Source: Reclinomonas americana ATCC 50394
Taxonomy: Eukaryota > Jakobida > Jakobea > Jakobida
Length of the DNA stretch: 54,587 nucleotides
Assembly (NCBI GenBank): GCA_048213135.1
Contig: PS015152.1
Coordinates: 9,807 to 64,393, forward strand
Direction: 5' to 3'
The translations under genes and the position numbers were made by a program. Below are positions 37,960-48,328 of the stretch, piece after piece; position 1 is the first letter of the stretch; each line of letters starts with the position of its first letter. The notes beneath the pieces are model-generated. The model was not told the DNA's origin, searched no databases, and saw only the letters and a program-made list of their open reading frames with translations.

Positions 37960-38186
37960 AAAGGGAGAGGATGATGAGAGAAGGAGAATTCTAGGAAGAG
38001 TTGTTTTTTTGTATTTTGTCCATTCTTTTCGCGATAGCTCAATGCAGTGAACGTGTTGTGCCTGGTTGTTGATCCACAGTGCACCTGCATTCGATGCAAG
38101 GCTGCTGATGCGATACAGGGCACAACGAAGTGCCCAAGTTCGTCCTGGACCCACAAACACACTCACAGGCAAACAAGCACGCACAC

Positions 38187-38240
<54 letters not shown>

Positions 38241-38328
38241 TACATACATACACACGCCACACACACGAGCTCGCATCGCAGAATTGATTGTTGCTTCTCT
38301 CTGTTCTCCTCTCTCTCCTCTCCCCATC
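37960..38328 (+). repeat. Conserved WD-array spacer, variant a, with (CA)n
   Basis: About 369 bases without a gene: GA-rich trailer, GAGTTGTTTTTTTGTA, GATAGCTCAATGCAGTGAAC, TTGATCCACAGTGCACCTGC and CATTCGATGCAAGGCTGCTG (38069-38108), AGTTCGTCCTGGACCCACAA, a (CA)n run at 38184-38235 followed by CATA units, GAATTGATTGTTGCTTCTC (38281-38299) and the CT leader to ATG 38329. Confidence 0.7.
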
Positions 38329-39444
38329 ATGTCCCTCGCTCCCTCTCCACTCATCCTCCTCCCCTCCAAGCGCATCACTGGTCACACGGGTCCCGTGCCT
38401 TGCGTCGCCATCACTCCCAATGGTGAGCACATTGTATCTGGGAGTACGGACTACACAGTGCGAGTGTGGTCTCTGGCGACTGGAGCTGAGGTACGACGAC
38501 TGAAGGGACATGAGGGTTATGTGTTATCTGTTGCCGTCGCTCCCAATGGCCAGCACATCGTGAGTGCCAGTGCTGACCGTACGGTGCGAGTGTGGTCACT
38601 TGAGAGTGGAGCAGAAGTGAGACGGTTGGAGGGGCACACTGATGTAGTGGAATCTGTTGCCATCACTCCCGACGGGGATCACATAATAAGCGGGAGTTGG
38701 GATGCGACAGTGCGTGTGTGGTCACTGGCGAGGGGGCAGGAGTTGAGGCGATTCGGGGGCCACACCAGTGAAGTGAACACTGTCGCCGTCACGCCAGATG
38801 GTCTCTACGTTGTCAGCGGAAGCAATGACAGGACTGTTCGCGTGTGGTCACTGGAGAATGGCGCAGAAGTGCGACGGCTGAAGGGACACAAAGGCTGGGT
38901 GCTGTCGGTTGCCATTGCACCCGATGGTCGGCACATTGTGAGTTGCTGTACCAGTTCTGTGCGAGTGTGGTCAATGACGTCTGGCAAGGAAGTGCAACGG
39001 TTTGAAGGACACACTCGTGACAAGATGCACGTCTCCGTCACCCCCGACGGTAAGCACGTTATGAGTGGAGGCAACGGATGTGACCCAATTGTGCGAGTGT
39101 GGTCACTGGCAAGTGGAAGAGAGCTGCAACAGTTGAAGGGACACGATGGATACGTGGGCTCTGTTGCCGTGACTCGCGATGGTCGGCATGTTGTGAGTGG
39201 TAGTTATGACAGGACTTTGCGAGTGTGGTCCACTCCTTGTGGCCTCGCTGCGTGTGAGGTTGATACAGCGCGGGCGGCGATGCGGGCCGTGCAGGAGATG
39301 CAGCGAGCAGGTGTGGTTGACGAGGGCGAGGACGATGAGCCAGGTTGTTGGTGTTTGGCGGAGATTGTGATGCGCTGTTTTATTGTGGAGGAAGCGGCGG
39401 TGGTACTGCACCGGCGCACCATGGAACCCGAGTCGCACTTGTGA
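38329..39444 (+). CDS. Seven-bladed WD40 protein with family C-terminal tail
   Basis: Single exon, 371 residues. ATG 38329 gives MSLAPSPLILLPSKRITGH; an in-frame upstream extension would translate the (CA)n tract into poly-His/Thr and was not accepted. Entry loops: TGP, EGY, TDV, TSE, KGW, TRDKM, DGY. Blade 5 has lost two residues and its Asp turn (SCCTSSVRVWSMTSGKEV). Blade 3 uses GDHIISGSWDATVRVW as in 36853-37959. The tail is the CWCLAEIVMRCFIVEEA form, otherwise found in the minus-strand array at 2-5 kb, with VVLHRRTMEPESHL at the end. Last member of the second array. Confidence 0.92.
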   Translation: MSLAPSPLILLPSKRITGHTGPVPCVAITPNGEHIVSGSTDYTVRVWSLATGAEVRRLKGHEGYVLSVAVAPNGQHIVSASADRTVRVWSLESGAEVRRLEGHTDVVESVAITPDGDHIISGSWDATVRVWSLARGQELRRFGGHTSEVNTVAVTPDGLYVVSGSNDRTVRVWSLENGAEVRRLKGHKGWVLSVAIAPDGRHIVSCCTSSVRVWSMTSGKEVQRFEGHTRDKMHVSVTPDGKHVMSGGNGCDPIVRVWSLASGRELQQLKGHDGYVGSVAVTRDGRHVVSGSYDRTLRVWSTPCGLAACEVDTARAAMRAVQEMQRAGVVDEGEDDEPGCWCLAEIVMRCFIVEEAAVVLHRRTMEPESHL

Positions 39445-39921
39445 GAAAAAGAGAAGCAGAGAGAAGAGTTACCTTTTTTTGTTGTGATTCCTCTTCGTGC
39501 GCGCAATGCAGTGAACATGCTGTGCCGTTCATATACCTGCATTGGAAACGGCACTTTTAGGTGTGGTAAGTCCTGGTGCCGCTCGAATTCCATGGCTCTG
39601 CAACCTCGACCGGCACTCGTATCCAATATCGTCGTTGCATGGTGAAATCGGCTCATGCTGCTCTATGCTGCGCACGCAGTCTGCTGCAGCACCTGCATAT
39701 GCATGTCAACACCACTGTTACAAATAATCAAAACCGAATGCGTCCCTCCCGGGCCACACATTGTCAACTCCGCAACTCACCGAATCCGTTCCGCGATTTT
39801 TCTTCAAAGTGCGAGGATCACTCTCGCTCACACACACACACTCTCTCTCTCTCTCTCTGTGTCGCACACACACAATAGAGAGCGCAAGAGAGTTTCCGAA
39901 CACACGCACACTTCTCACACC
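39445..39921 (+). promoter_or_regulatory. End of WD40 array and upstream region of the four-exon WD40 gene
   Basis: About 477 bases. The first 100 hold the usual GA trailer, GAGTTACCTTTTTTTG and GCAATGCAGTGAACATGCTG; the array pattern then ends. From 39550 to 39830 the sequence is unique, without tracts or a supported reading frame. (CA)n and (CT)n runs at 39830-39875 come just before ATG 39922. Confidence 0.5.
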
Positions 39922-40464
39922 ATGGCCGACGGAGATGAGACGGAGGAGGAGAGATATGCATGTCGCCAACTCGCCCTCTTTGACAATGGAGTGTGGGAGA
40001 TTGCTGCGTCGCCAGCAGTGCGCGGGAAAATGCAGGTAAGCAAAAGAGAGAGGAGAGAGAGAGCGGAGAAACGAGAAGTTGTGTGACAGTGAGAGTGATC
40101 TCTTGCTCTGCTGGCACGTGTGCGTGTGCGAGGGAGCATGTGTGAGAGAGTGAGACACACAGAGAGCAATGCAGCGAGTGTCAGAGGGTGTGAGCAGAAA
40201 GAATGACACAGTCGCTCTCTCTCTCTTATTCTCACTCTCTTCTTCTCTCCTTTTTGCTCCTGCTCTCTCACTCTCATTCGCTATCCTTCTCTCTCTCTCC
40301 CTCTCTCTTTCCTTCTTCCCTGCTCTTCCCTGCTCTCTAACTCTCTCGTTTGGCTGATACCACAGTGTACGAAACCGAACTCACTGCCTTCACTCTCCTC
40401 TCACTCTCCTCTCTGTTTCACTCACTCACACTCACTTGCTCTCTTTCTACCTCTCCCCGCCTTG

Positions 40465-40495
<31 letters not shown>

Positions 40496-42545
40496 GCCGA
40501 TACCACAGTGCACGAAACCGAACTCACAATCACCCTGGGCCTTCACTCTCTGCTCTCTCTCCTCTCTCTTTCACACAGTTACACTCACTCACTCTCTCTC
40601 TCTCACACACACACACACCTTCATCCTCTCTCTCCTGCCCGCTCACTCCAACACCACTGTGCGTGAAACCGAACTCAGTATCGTTCTGACCTGTCTCTGT
40701 CCCTTCATCTCCTCTCTCACACTAGTGCACACGCACACTCTCACTCGCCCTCCTTCTACGTCTCTCTCCTACTTGCTCTCTCTGACACCGCACTGCGGAA
40801 ACCGAACTCGGCGCTCGCCCGCCTTCCAACACTTATTTTCTCTCTTTTCTCACTCAACACCTCTCACTCACTTGCCCACTTCGTCTCCTTCTTTCCCTGC
40901 CAGCTCACTCCGACACCACAGTGCGTGAATCTCCGTCCCTCACTTCCTTCCTCCCTCCCTTCCTCCCTCCCCATCGCTTTCTCCTACCTTCCGTTCTCCC
41001 ACTTTTTCTCTCATTTGGTGAATATCAGAGTTCTTGGTGTGCGAATTCATTCTCTCCTCCCTCCTTCGTACGCCAGTCTACCGTTCCCCCTCTCCCTTCC
41101 TCCCTTCCTCTCTTTCTCCACACTTGCCCTCCTCATCCACTTCTTCAATCTCTCGCGCTCTCTTCTCCAAGATCTCCCCCACCTTCTTCCCCCCTTACCC
41201 ATCCCTTGCCCTTCCTCCCCCTTCCCCCCTTCCCCATCCCTTCCCCCCTCCACCCAGTTCATCGCCTCCGCCGGCATCCACCCCCACGTCACCCTCCTCC
41301 ACTCCCCCTCCGGCACCCCCGTCGCCACCCTCCGCGGCCACCTCCTCGAAGTCACCGCACTCGCCTTCTCTCCCGCTTCCTCGTCCCCCACTGTGCTGCT
41401 GGCCACTGCCGACGGGGGCTGGGATCTTCCGTACTACGCAGTGCACGTGTGGGATCTCACCACGCACAGTCGTCGCTGGTGCGCGCAAGGCCACACGGAT
41501 AACATCAACGCGCTGGCGTTTGTGTGCAACGGAGAGCGCCTGGTCAGCTGCGCCGACGACCACACCGTGCGTGTGTGGGCCGTGGACAGTGGGCGCTGTC
41601 TGGGCGTGTTGACCGGGCACACCAGGTCCGTGTATGCGTTGACGGTGTGTGCGGACGATGATCGGTGGGTGGTCAGTGGCGGCGGTGATTGTGCCTTGCG
41701 CTGGTGGCGCTGCGATGGTGCTGACGTGGGGGTGGCGGGTGGCGAAGAGCGGCAAGGGAGTGCGTTGACGGATGCGTGTGTGTCGTCGCTGACGAGCAGT
41801 CGTCCTCGTCGGTTGTTGGCGTCGGGACACAAGGACGGTGCGGTGCGCTTGTGGCGCGGGCGGGAAATGGTTCGCGAGTTTCGCGGGCACGAGAATTGGG
41901 TGAACAGTGTGGCGTTTGATGATGGGAGCGGGAGGTTTCTTGTGAGCTCGTCGACGGGTGAGTGGAGGAGGGGGGAAGGAGGAGCAGGGGGAGGGGAAGG
42001 GGAGGGGAAGGAGGGAGAAGAATGAGAAGTGTGGTGAAAGTTTGTGTCTTGCACGCAGCAGGTTTGCTGCAGCTGTCTTTGTCAGGTAATGTGCCGTCAG
42101 TTGCTTGACCCGTATGGTGTCCATTGTTTTCCCTGCGTTGCTTGCTTGGTTTCGTTCTCCTCTATTTGTTTCTTCCCTCTGTCTGTCACTTTCTCTTCGC
42201 TGTCTTTCTGTCTCTATCTCTCTCTCTGTCTCGACTTCTCTCTTGTCCCTTCCGAGGCCAAGCTTACTCTGCCTCCACCACTGTTTCTCGCTCGGCTCGC
42301 TCTCTCGCTCTTTCGCCTTCCCCCTTGCTCCTTCTCTGCGGTGGAGGCCAAGCTCTATCTGCTTCCATCACTGTTTCTCGCTCCGCTCCCACTCACTCTC
42401 CCCACTCTCTGCATAAAGCAACTTGTCCTTTCTCTGCGTTTATCCTAACATTTCTATCTTTCTTCTCTTCTCGCTCCCATTCTTTTTCTGCCTGTCAAGT
42501 TGGCTATCTGGTGCCTGATCCCCTCTCGTCCTGTTGGTTTTGGTT

Positions 42546-42616
<71 letters not shown>

Positions 42617-43167
42617 NNNNNNNNNNNNNNNNNNNNNNNNNNNNNNNNNNNNNNNNNNNNNNNNNNNNNNNNNNNNNNNNNNNNNNNNNNNNNNNNNNNN
42701 NNNNNNNNNNNNNNNNNNNNNNNNNNNNNNNNNNNNNNNNNNNNNNNNNNNNNNNNNNNNNNNNNNNNNNNNNNNNNNNNNNNNNNNNNNNNNNNNNNNN
42801 NNNNNNNNNNNNNNNNNNNNNNNNNNNNNNNNNNNNNNNNNNNNNNNNNNNNNNNNNNNNNNNNNNNNNNNNNNNNNNNNNNNNNNNNNNNNNNNNNNNN
42901 NNNNNNNNNNNNNNNNNNNNNNNNNNNNNNNNNNNNNNNNNNNNNNNNNNNNNNNNNNNNNNNNNNNNNNNNNNNNNNNNNNNNNNNNNNNNNNNNNNNN
43001 NNNNNNNNNNNNNNNNNNNNNNNNNNNNNNNNNNNNNNNNNNNNNNNNNNNNNNNNNNNNNNNNNNNNNNNNNNNNNNNNNNNNNNNNNNNNNNNNNNNN
43101 NNNNNNNNNNNNNNNNNNNNNNNNNNNNNNNNNNNNNNNNNNNNNNNNNNNNNNNNNNNNNNNNGTT

Positions 43168-43201
<34 letters not shown>

Positions 43202-44517
43202 TCTGTCTCTCTCAGTCTCTTCTTCTCCCATGGCCTTTCTCTGCGGTGGAGGCCAAGCTTTCTCTTCCTCCACCACTGTTTCTCGCTCCGCTCTCTCTCT
43301 CTCTCTCTCTCTCGCTCTCTCGCCTTCCTCCTTGCTCCTTCTCTGTGGTGGAGGCCAAGCTTTCTGCTTCCGTCACTGTTTCTCGTTCCGCTTTCTCTCT
43401 CTCGCCTTCCCTCTTGCTACTACTCTGCGGTGGAGGCCAAGCTCTCTCTGCTCCCGCCGCTGTTTCTCGCTCCTCCCTCTCTCTCTCTCGCTCTCTGCAT
43501 GAAGCAGTTTGTCCTTCCTCCGTGTTTATTCTCCTTGTTTCTCTCTTTCTTCTCTTCTCGCTCTCACTCTGTTTTTTCCTTGTTCTCTGTGTCAATTCAG
43601 CAATCAGTGATCTTTTCTCATCTTACTGGTTTTGGTTCAATCTCTCTCTGCTTTTTCTCCCAATCTGTCTCTCCCTCCCTCTTGCTCGCTGCATTAAACA
43701 GTCCGTCCTTTCGTCCCTTGCTTTCACTGTGCCAGTCATCTTGTTCTATTCAATCAGCAGGTTACAGTTGCTTCCGTCTCCTTTATTTCTCACATGTTCA
43801 TTTCTGCAAGTCTTTGCCACCCTTCCCCCGCATACACTCACGCACTGTATCACAGTCTCGCCGCTCTTCTCTCATCTTCCCTCTCCTTCTCTTCCCCTCC
43901 CTCCCCCCACCTTCTCCTTCCCCCTCACTCCCTCTTCCCCTATTCCTCCCTCCCCTCACTTCCCGTTGCCTTCTCCTTCGCAGACCGAACTGTCCGCGTA
44001 TGGCACCTCTCCACAACACACTGCATGGCCGTACTGCGCGCGCACACCGACGAAGTCACCTCTGCCTTGTTCCTCTGCGACGGTTCCATTGCGACCGGCA
44101 GTCTCGACCGCACGATTCGGTGTTTCCCCAACGGTATGCAATTTCACGCCATCTTTTTCCCTATCTCTGCTTCCATCCAACAGTGCCATGCGGTGCACAG
44201 GCCCATGGTCACCGCTGTGGTTCCTCGATGCAGAGATGGAAGCGCTGTCGGTCGTTGTGGCCTGTTTGAAAGAACTGTCGGCCGGTGAAGAAGCAGCGCT
44301 ACCCCTGCAGGTGCTGCGATGTTTCGTGCTTGAGGATGCGCGAGTCTCGGCACACCACTGTCGTGTCGAGAAGACGCAGCGGGATCTTGATTTCCCACCA
44401 GTGCCAGTAGGGGCTGAGGTGGTGACGGTGGGCGAAGATGTTGGCGACGAACTGGGGGGTGCGGAAGGCTGCGAAGTGGAAATGGTGGCGGTGCAGGAGC
44501 AGGTTGCGTTGCGGTGA
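39922..44517 (+). CDS. Four-exon WD40 protein with array-family tail motif
   Basis: Exons 39922-40035, 41258-41957, 43984-44133 and 44234-44517 join in phase to 415 residues. Exon 1 starts MADGDETEEERYACRQ. WD units then read FIASAGIHPHVTLLHS, LRGHLLEVTALAFSP, VHVWDLTTHSRRW, GHTDNINALAFVCNGERLVS, DDHTVRVWAVDSGRCLGVL, GHTRSVYALTVCADDDRWVV, LLASGHKDGAVRLWRGRE, GHENWVNSVAFDDG and, across the third splice, SSSTDRTVRVWHLSTTHC. Blades vary normally, unlike the homogenised array. The tail EMEALSVVVACLKELSAG continues to LQVLRCFVLEDARV, matching the array tail LRCFIVEEA..V, then a 50-residue acidic end. This is probably a single-copy relative of the array family. Introns 1 and 2 are long minisatellites; a 548-base gap lies in intron 2. 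Confidence 0.85.
40356..40945 (+). repeat. Minisatellite in intron 1, about 140-base period
   Basis: The core GA(T/C)ACCACAGTGTACGAAACC-like sequence recurs at 40356, 40499, 40648, 40783 and 40911, separated by CT-rich filler of variable length. Confidence 0.88.
42254..43500 (+). repeat. Minisatellite in intron 2, about 85-100-base period, with gap
   Basis: Units with GGTGGAGGCCAAGCT and CCACTGTTTCTCGCTCCGCT recur near 42254, 42344, 43249, 43351 and 43434. A longer repeat is superposed: TGGTTTTGGTTCAATCTCTC occurs at 42535 and 43626, and a GCAT.AA.CAG.TTGTCCTT segment at 42410, 43497 and 43689. Confidence 0.88.
42617..43164. other. Assembly gap (548 N) in intron
   Basis: Flanked on the left by a pure (CT)n tract of about 70 bases and on the right by the same sequence; the gap is in intron 2 of the WD40 gene and should not interrupt coding sequence. 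Confidence 0.99.
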
Positions 44518-44818
44518 CGTTGACGGTCAGCGCAGTGTGAACAGCATACTGTTTGTGCCATTTGGTGCGCTGAACTGGACCCATGCACGCCGCATTCGAG
44601 CTGCCATTAATGGCTGGCGGCGGTACGACTTGATCTGGTCGCCTGTGGAGCTGAGAGATGCCGCGTTTCGCCGTCCAGTCTCCACGCCTCGGGCTGTCAA
44701 TGAATCGCCTTGATAGACTCCTCTGCCGACGACCCACAGTTGCCACAATGTACCGTTTTACAAGGTGGTCTGCAATTTTGTCAACGCGCTGTCCTGTTAT
44801 CAACCACTGATTTCTCTC

Positions 44819-45070
44819 ATGCATATGCGCACTCACCCCTCACTTCTCCTCCTCCTCCTCCTCCTCCTCTCCACTGTGTGCGTGATGGCAAGCAGCCGTC
44901 GCCACCGCGACAGAGACACAGACAGTATGATCGCAGTGACAGCCAGTGGGCAAGAGGTCGACAGTGATGACAGTGAGGAGAGTGCAGAGGAGGCATTTGC
45001 GCGGGATTCTGCGGCACTGGTGACTGAGGAGTACGATGACTCACCGCGGAATGCGAGTGGAGTGGAGTGA
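44819..45070 (+). pseudogene. Truncated copy of the next gene's first exon
   Basis: Encodes 83 residues: MHMRTHPSLLLLLLLLLSTV, then MASSRRHRDRDTDSMIAV, SGQEVDSDDSEESAEEAF, ARDSAALVTEEYDD and SPRNASGVE, ending at TGA. The same protein sequence, with few changes, forms exon 1 of the gene at 45422. Where the other copy goes on GVGVGVAGGG this copy has lost bases and stops. Similarity also covers about 35 bases before the ATG (GTCCTGTTATCAACCACTGA against GTCCTGATGTCATCAACCGA). It could still be expressed as a small protein, but partial duplication is simpler. Confidence 0.6.
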
Positions 45071-45421
45071 GGGTGGCGCAGCCGAGGAAACTTGCAATAC
45101 TGCACACATTGGTTTGTCATGCGTTCGAATTCATCGTGAACACGCACGCAGAAGAGACTGCAGCTGGCCTCAAGATTGGGGATTGTGTAAGTGCTCTGCG
45201 TGCTGCTGGTTCTTGTTCGTGAAGACAGCTGCTGTTCAGGTTTGCTTGTTCACTGGTGAACGATTTTGAAGTTGCACTGCGGTCATTTGATCTCGTGCGT
45301 TGAATGCGTATACATTGTCGCCTTCGACGTACGCATGTAATACACTGTCGACTAACGACTTGAGTCTCACTGATCGCACTTCGTGGTACGACTGTCCTGA
45401 TGTCATCAACCGATTTCCAAC

Positions 45422-48328
45422 ATGCATTTGCGCACTCACCACTCACTTCTCCTCCTCCTCCTCATCTCCACTGTGTGCGTGATGGCAAGCAGTCATCGCC
45501 ATCGCGACAGAGACAGTATGATCGCAGTGTCAGCCAGTGGGCAAGAGGTCGACAGTGATGAGAGTGAGGAGAGTGCAGAGGAGGCATTTGCGCGGGATTC
45601 TGCGGCACTGGTGACAGAGGAGTACGATGACTCACCACGGAATGCGAGTGGAGTGGGAGTGGGAGTGGCGGGAGGAGGCGCGCAGGCGAGGGCGTATGCG
45701 CGGTCGGTGGAGGTGTCGATGAGGGTGGTGAGTGGAAGGGAGAGAGGAGAGATGGGAGGGAGGAGAGGGAGAGAGGATGAGAGGAGAAGTGAGTGAGTGT
45801 GTGTGTTGTCTTTCTCTCANNNNNNNNNNNNNNNNNNNNNNNNNNNNNNNNNNNNNNNNNNNNNNNNNNNNNNNNNNNNNNNNNNNNNNNNNNNNNNNNN
45901 NNNNNNNNNNNNNNNNNNNNNNNNNNNNNNNNNNNNNNNNNNNNNNNNNNNNNNNNNNNNNNNNNNNNNNNNNNNNNNNNNNNNNNNNNNNNNNNNNNNN
46001 NNNNNNNNNNNNNNNNNNNNNNNNNNNNNNNNNNNNNNNNNNNNNNNNNNNNNNNNNNNNNCTCTCTCTCACTCTGTCTTGTTCGTCTCTCCAGGAGATT
46101 ATGTCTCGTGGAGAGACCTCTGCTGTCTCCTTTCACTTCTCTCTCTCTCTCACTCAGTCTGTGTCTGTCTCGTTCTCCCTCGTTCTCTCTCTCTCTCTCT
46201 CTGCCTCCCTTCTCCTCTTCTCTCTCNNNNNNNNNNNNNNNNNNNNTCTCAGTCTGTGTGTCTCTCTCTCTCTCTCAGTCTGTGTGTGTCTCTCTCCCGT
46301 CTCTCTCCCTTCTCTGTCACTATGTGCCTGCTCTCCTCTGTGCTGTCGCCCTTTCTACCTCATTCTTCGCACTCCCTTCTTCTCTTCTCTCTCAGTCTGT
46401 GCCTGCTCTCTTCTGTTATGTCGCCCACTCCTCGTCTGTCTCTTATCTGGAGAGAAGAAGCAACAAGAGACCTCTGTCTCTCATTGCCTCCCGTTACTCT
46501 CTCTCTCTCTCTCTCTTTCCAGCGTCTCGCTGCCTCCTTCCTGCTCAACTCTGTTCTTTCCCGCGTTTCATCACTCTCTTATCGCGCTCTCCTCCTCTTT
46601 CTGACTTCCTTCCGCTTCGTACTCGTCCTTTGCATCCATTCTCTTGTTGTTCTCTCTCTCCCTCTCTCCATGTCGTCTCCATTCTCTGTCTTCGTTCTGC
46701 CCCCTCGCTTCCTGTCTCTTCTCTGTCTTGTTTCTTCTCTTTTCTAGTTTCATCACTTGCTTGTCGCGCTCTCCCTTTGTATCCTCTCCTCTTCCTCTTC
46801 TCCTGTCTGCCCAATCACAAGTTTCAGTCTCTCGTCTTCTTTTTTCTCCTCTGGCTCTTCTCCTTCCCAATCTCAGCCCCGTCTCCTCTCATTCCCTCTC
46901 TTTCCTAACCGCAGTACAACTCATGGGAGCGCGTCGTCCGCGAGGTACGTAACTCTCTTCCGCCAGCCACGCTCTCATGCACTCTCATCCCTCACTCTCC
47001 TCTCAGGTCGGCAAGTTGTGGGAGGAAGTCGTGCAGAAGCGCGACGCCTTTGTGGACAGCGGCCAGCCAGCGTCTCCTGAAGATGACGACGACGACGACG
47101 ACGAGTACGAGAGGAAGATGCGCGCGGTGCCCAACCCGTTCAGTGCGCTGGCCACCACGTGCCTGGTGAGCGACGATGGCAAGACGCCACAGCCGCCGGC
47201 GCAGTTGAGCCCGAAAGAGGAGAAGGCGCAGCTGGACAAAGAGCTGCGGCAGATAGAGCAGCGGTTCCGCATTGGCTTGGCGCAGGTGCGTGCGTGGTTG
47301 TGCACGACTTTGTGTGCACGGGAGTCTCACCTCTTGGTTGCGAGTAGATTACTGGCGCACTTGGCAATGGAGACTGGGTTCGTCACTTTTTGCTCTTTCG
47401 CGATATTTGCGCGGCGTTGCTCACTCGCTTCTCTCGCTACAGCTACAGTCCGTTGGCTTCCGTGATCCGCTGGACGAGTTCCAGTACCTTGAGCGATGCC
47501 ACAGCATGCTCACTCAACAGTGGGCACGTACGACGCGTGCATTCGAGAGACCAGTTGCGTGAAGCAGGAGCTGGGAAGGATGGGTGTCTTTCCCCCTTCA
47601 GCTGCTTCTTGCTCTCTGTAGATCACGCTGATATTCTGTTGGCTTACACTTGACTCCCTCGCTCTCCCCCACTCGCTCCCCTCCTCTCGCTCTCCCCCTC
47701 TCGCTCTCCCCACTCCCTCCTCCACTCACTCTCCCCTACTCGCTCCCCCACTCACCTTCCCTCTCTCGCTCTCCCCTCCTCTCGCACTCCCCCTCTCGCT
47801 TCCCCCACTGGCTCCCCTCCTCTCACTCTCCCCCTCTTGCTCCCACCACTTACTCCCCCACTGGCTCCCCCACTGGCTCCCCCCACTCGCTCTCCCCCTC
47901 TTGCTCCCACCACTCGCTCCCCCCACTCGCTCCCCACTCGCTCCGCTCTCGCTCTCCCCCACTCTCCTTTTCCCCCGCTCGCTCTCCCCTCTCGCTCTCC
48001 TCCTCTCGCTCCCCCATTCGCTCTCCCCCTCTCCGCTCCCACCACTTGCTCCCCCACTTGCTCCCCTTCTCGCTCTCACCCACTCGCTTTCCCACTCTCG
48101 CTCTTTCTCTCTCGCTCTCCCCATCCTGTCTCTCCTCTCGCTTGCCCTCTCTCGCTCTTTCCCTCTCTCGCTCTTATCCTCTCCCGCTCCTTCTCTCCTG
48201 CTCCCTCCCCTCCCTTTCTCATCTCCTCTTCTTATGAGCAGACACCCGAAAGATCCGAGTTGCTGCAAGACTCGCTGCTCGCCCTCTCCGACACCATCTC
48301 CGCGCTGAGGGAGTGCGCCCTCTCATGA
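45422..48328 (+). CDS. Acidic/helical protein of unknown function
   Basis: Exons 45422-45727, 46915-46944, 47007-47285, 47443-47553, 48242-48328 are all phase 0 and give 270 residues. ATG 45422 encodes MHLRTHHSLLLLLLISTVCV, which looks like a signal peptide, but MASSHRHRDRDSMIAV at 45482 is an equally good cytosolic start, the Leu run being CTC repeat. Then come an acidic segment (VDSDESEESAEEAFARDS), a Gly/Val linker, helices YNSWERVVREVGKLWEEVV, an Asp7 run, KEEKAQLDKELRQIEQRF, DPLDEFQYLERCHSMLTQQ and a last helix LLQDSLLALSDTISALRE. I do not recognise a family. A coiled-coil adaptor or complex subunit is possible. The intron at 47554 begins GTTGCG; exon 4 may start 6 bases later at a second AG. 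An exon may hide in the gap at 45820-46061. Confidence 0.72.
45820..46061. other. Assembly gap (242 N) in intron
   Basis: Flanked by CT-rich sequence in the first intron of the acidic/helical protein gene. Confidence 0.99.
46227..46246. other. Assembly gap (20 N) in intron
   Basis: Lies between CT tracts in the same intron. Around it, CTCAGTCTGTGTGTCTCTCTC-like units recur several times (46150-46430). Confidence 0.99.
47655..48230 (+). repeat. Polypyrimidine minisatellite in last intron (CTCGCTCTCCCC unit)
   Basis: Dozens of imperfect 10-14 base units, CTCGCTCTCCCC and CCCACTCGCTCC, on the coding strand only, filling most of the 688-base intron before exon 5. Apparent Arg/Glu/Gly or Pro/Ser reading frames are translations of it. 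Confidence 0.93.

Noticed and set aside
40356-40945. Regularly spaced repeat resembling a CRISPR array
   Set aside because: The host is eukaryotic, spacing varies (128-150 bases), the intervening DNA is CT filler, and no cas genes are present; it is an intronic minisatellite.
42124-44517. Very long open frame through 42-44.5 kb
   Set aside because: It runs through a 548-N gap and CT minisatellite; only 43984-44133 (in another frame) and 44234-44517 show protein homology.
47650-48230. Arg/Glu/Gly-rich and Pro/Ser-rich open frames on both strands
   Set aside because: They derive from the CTCGCTCTCCCC minisatellite in an intron and have no conserved composition apart from the repeat.
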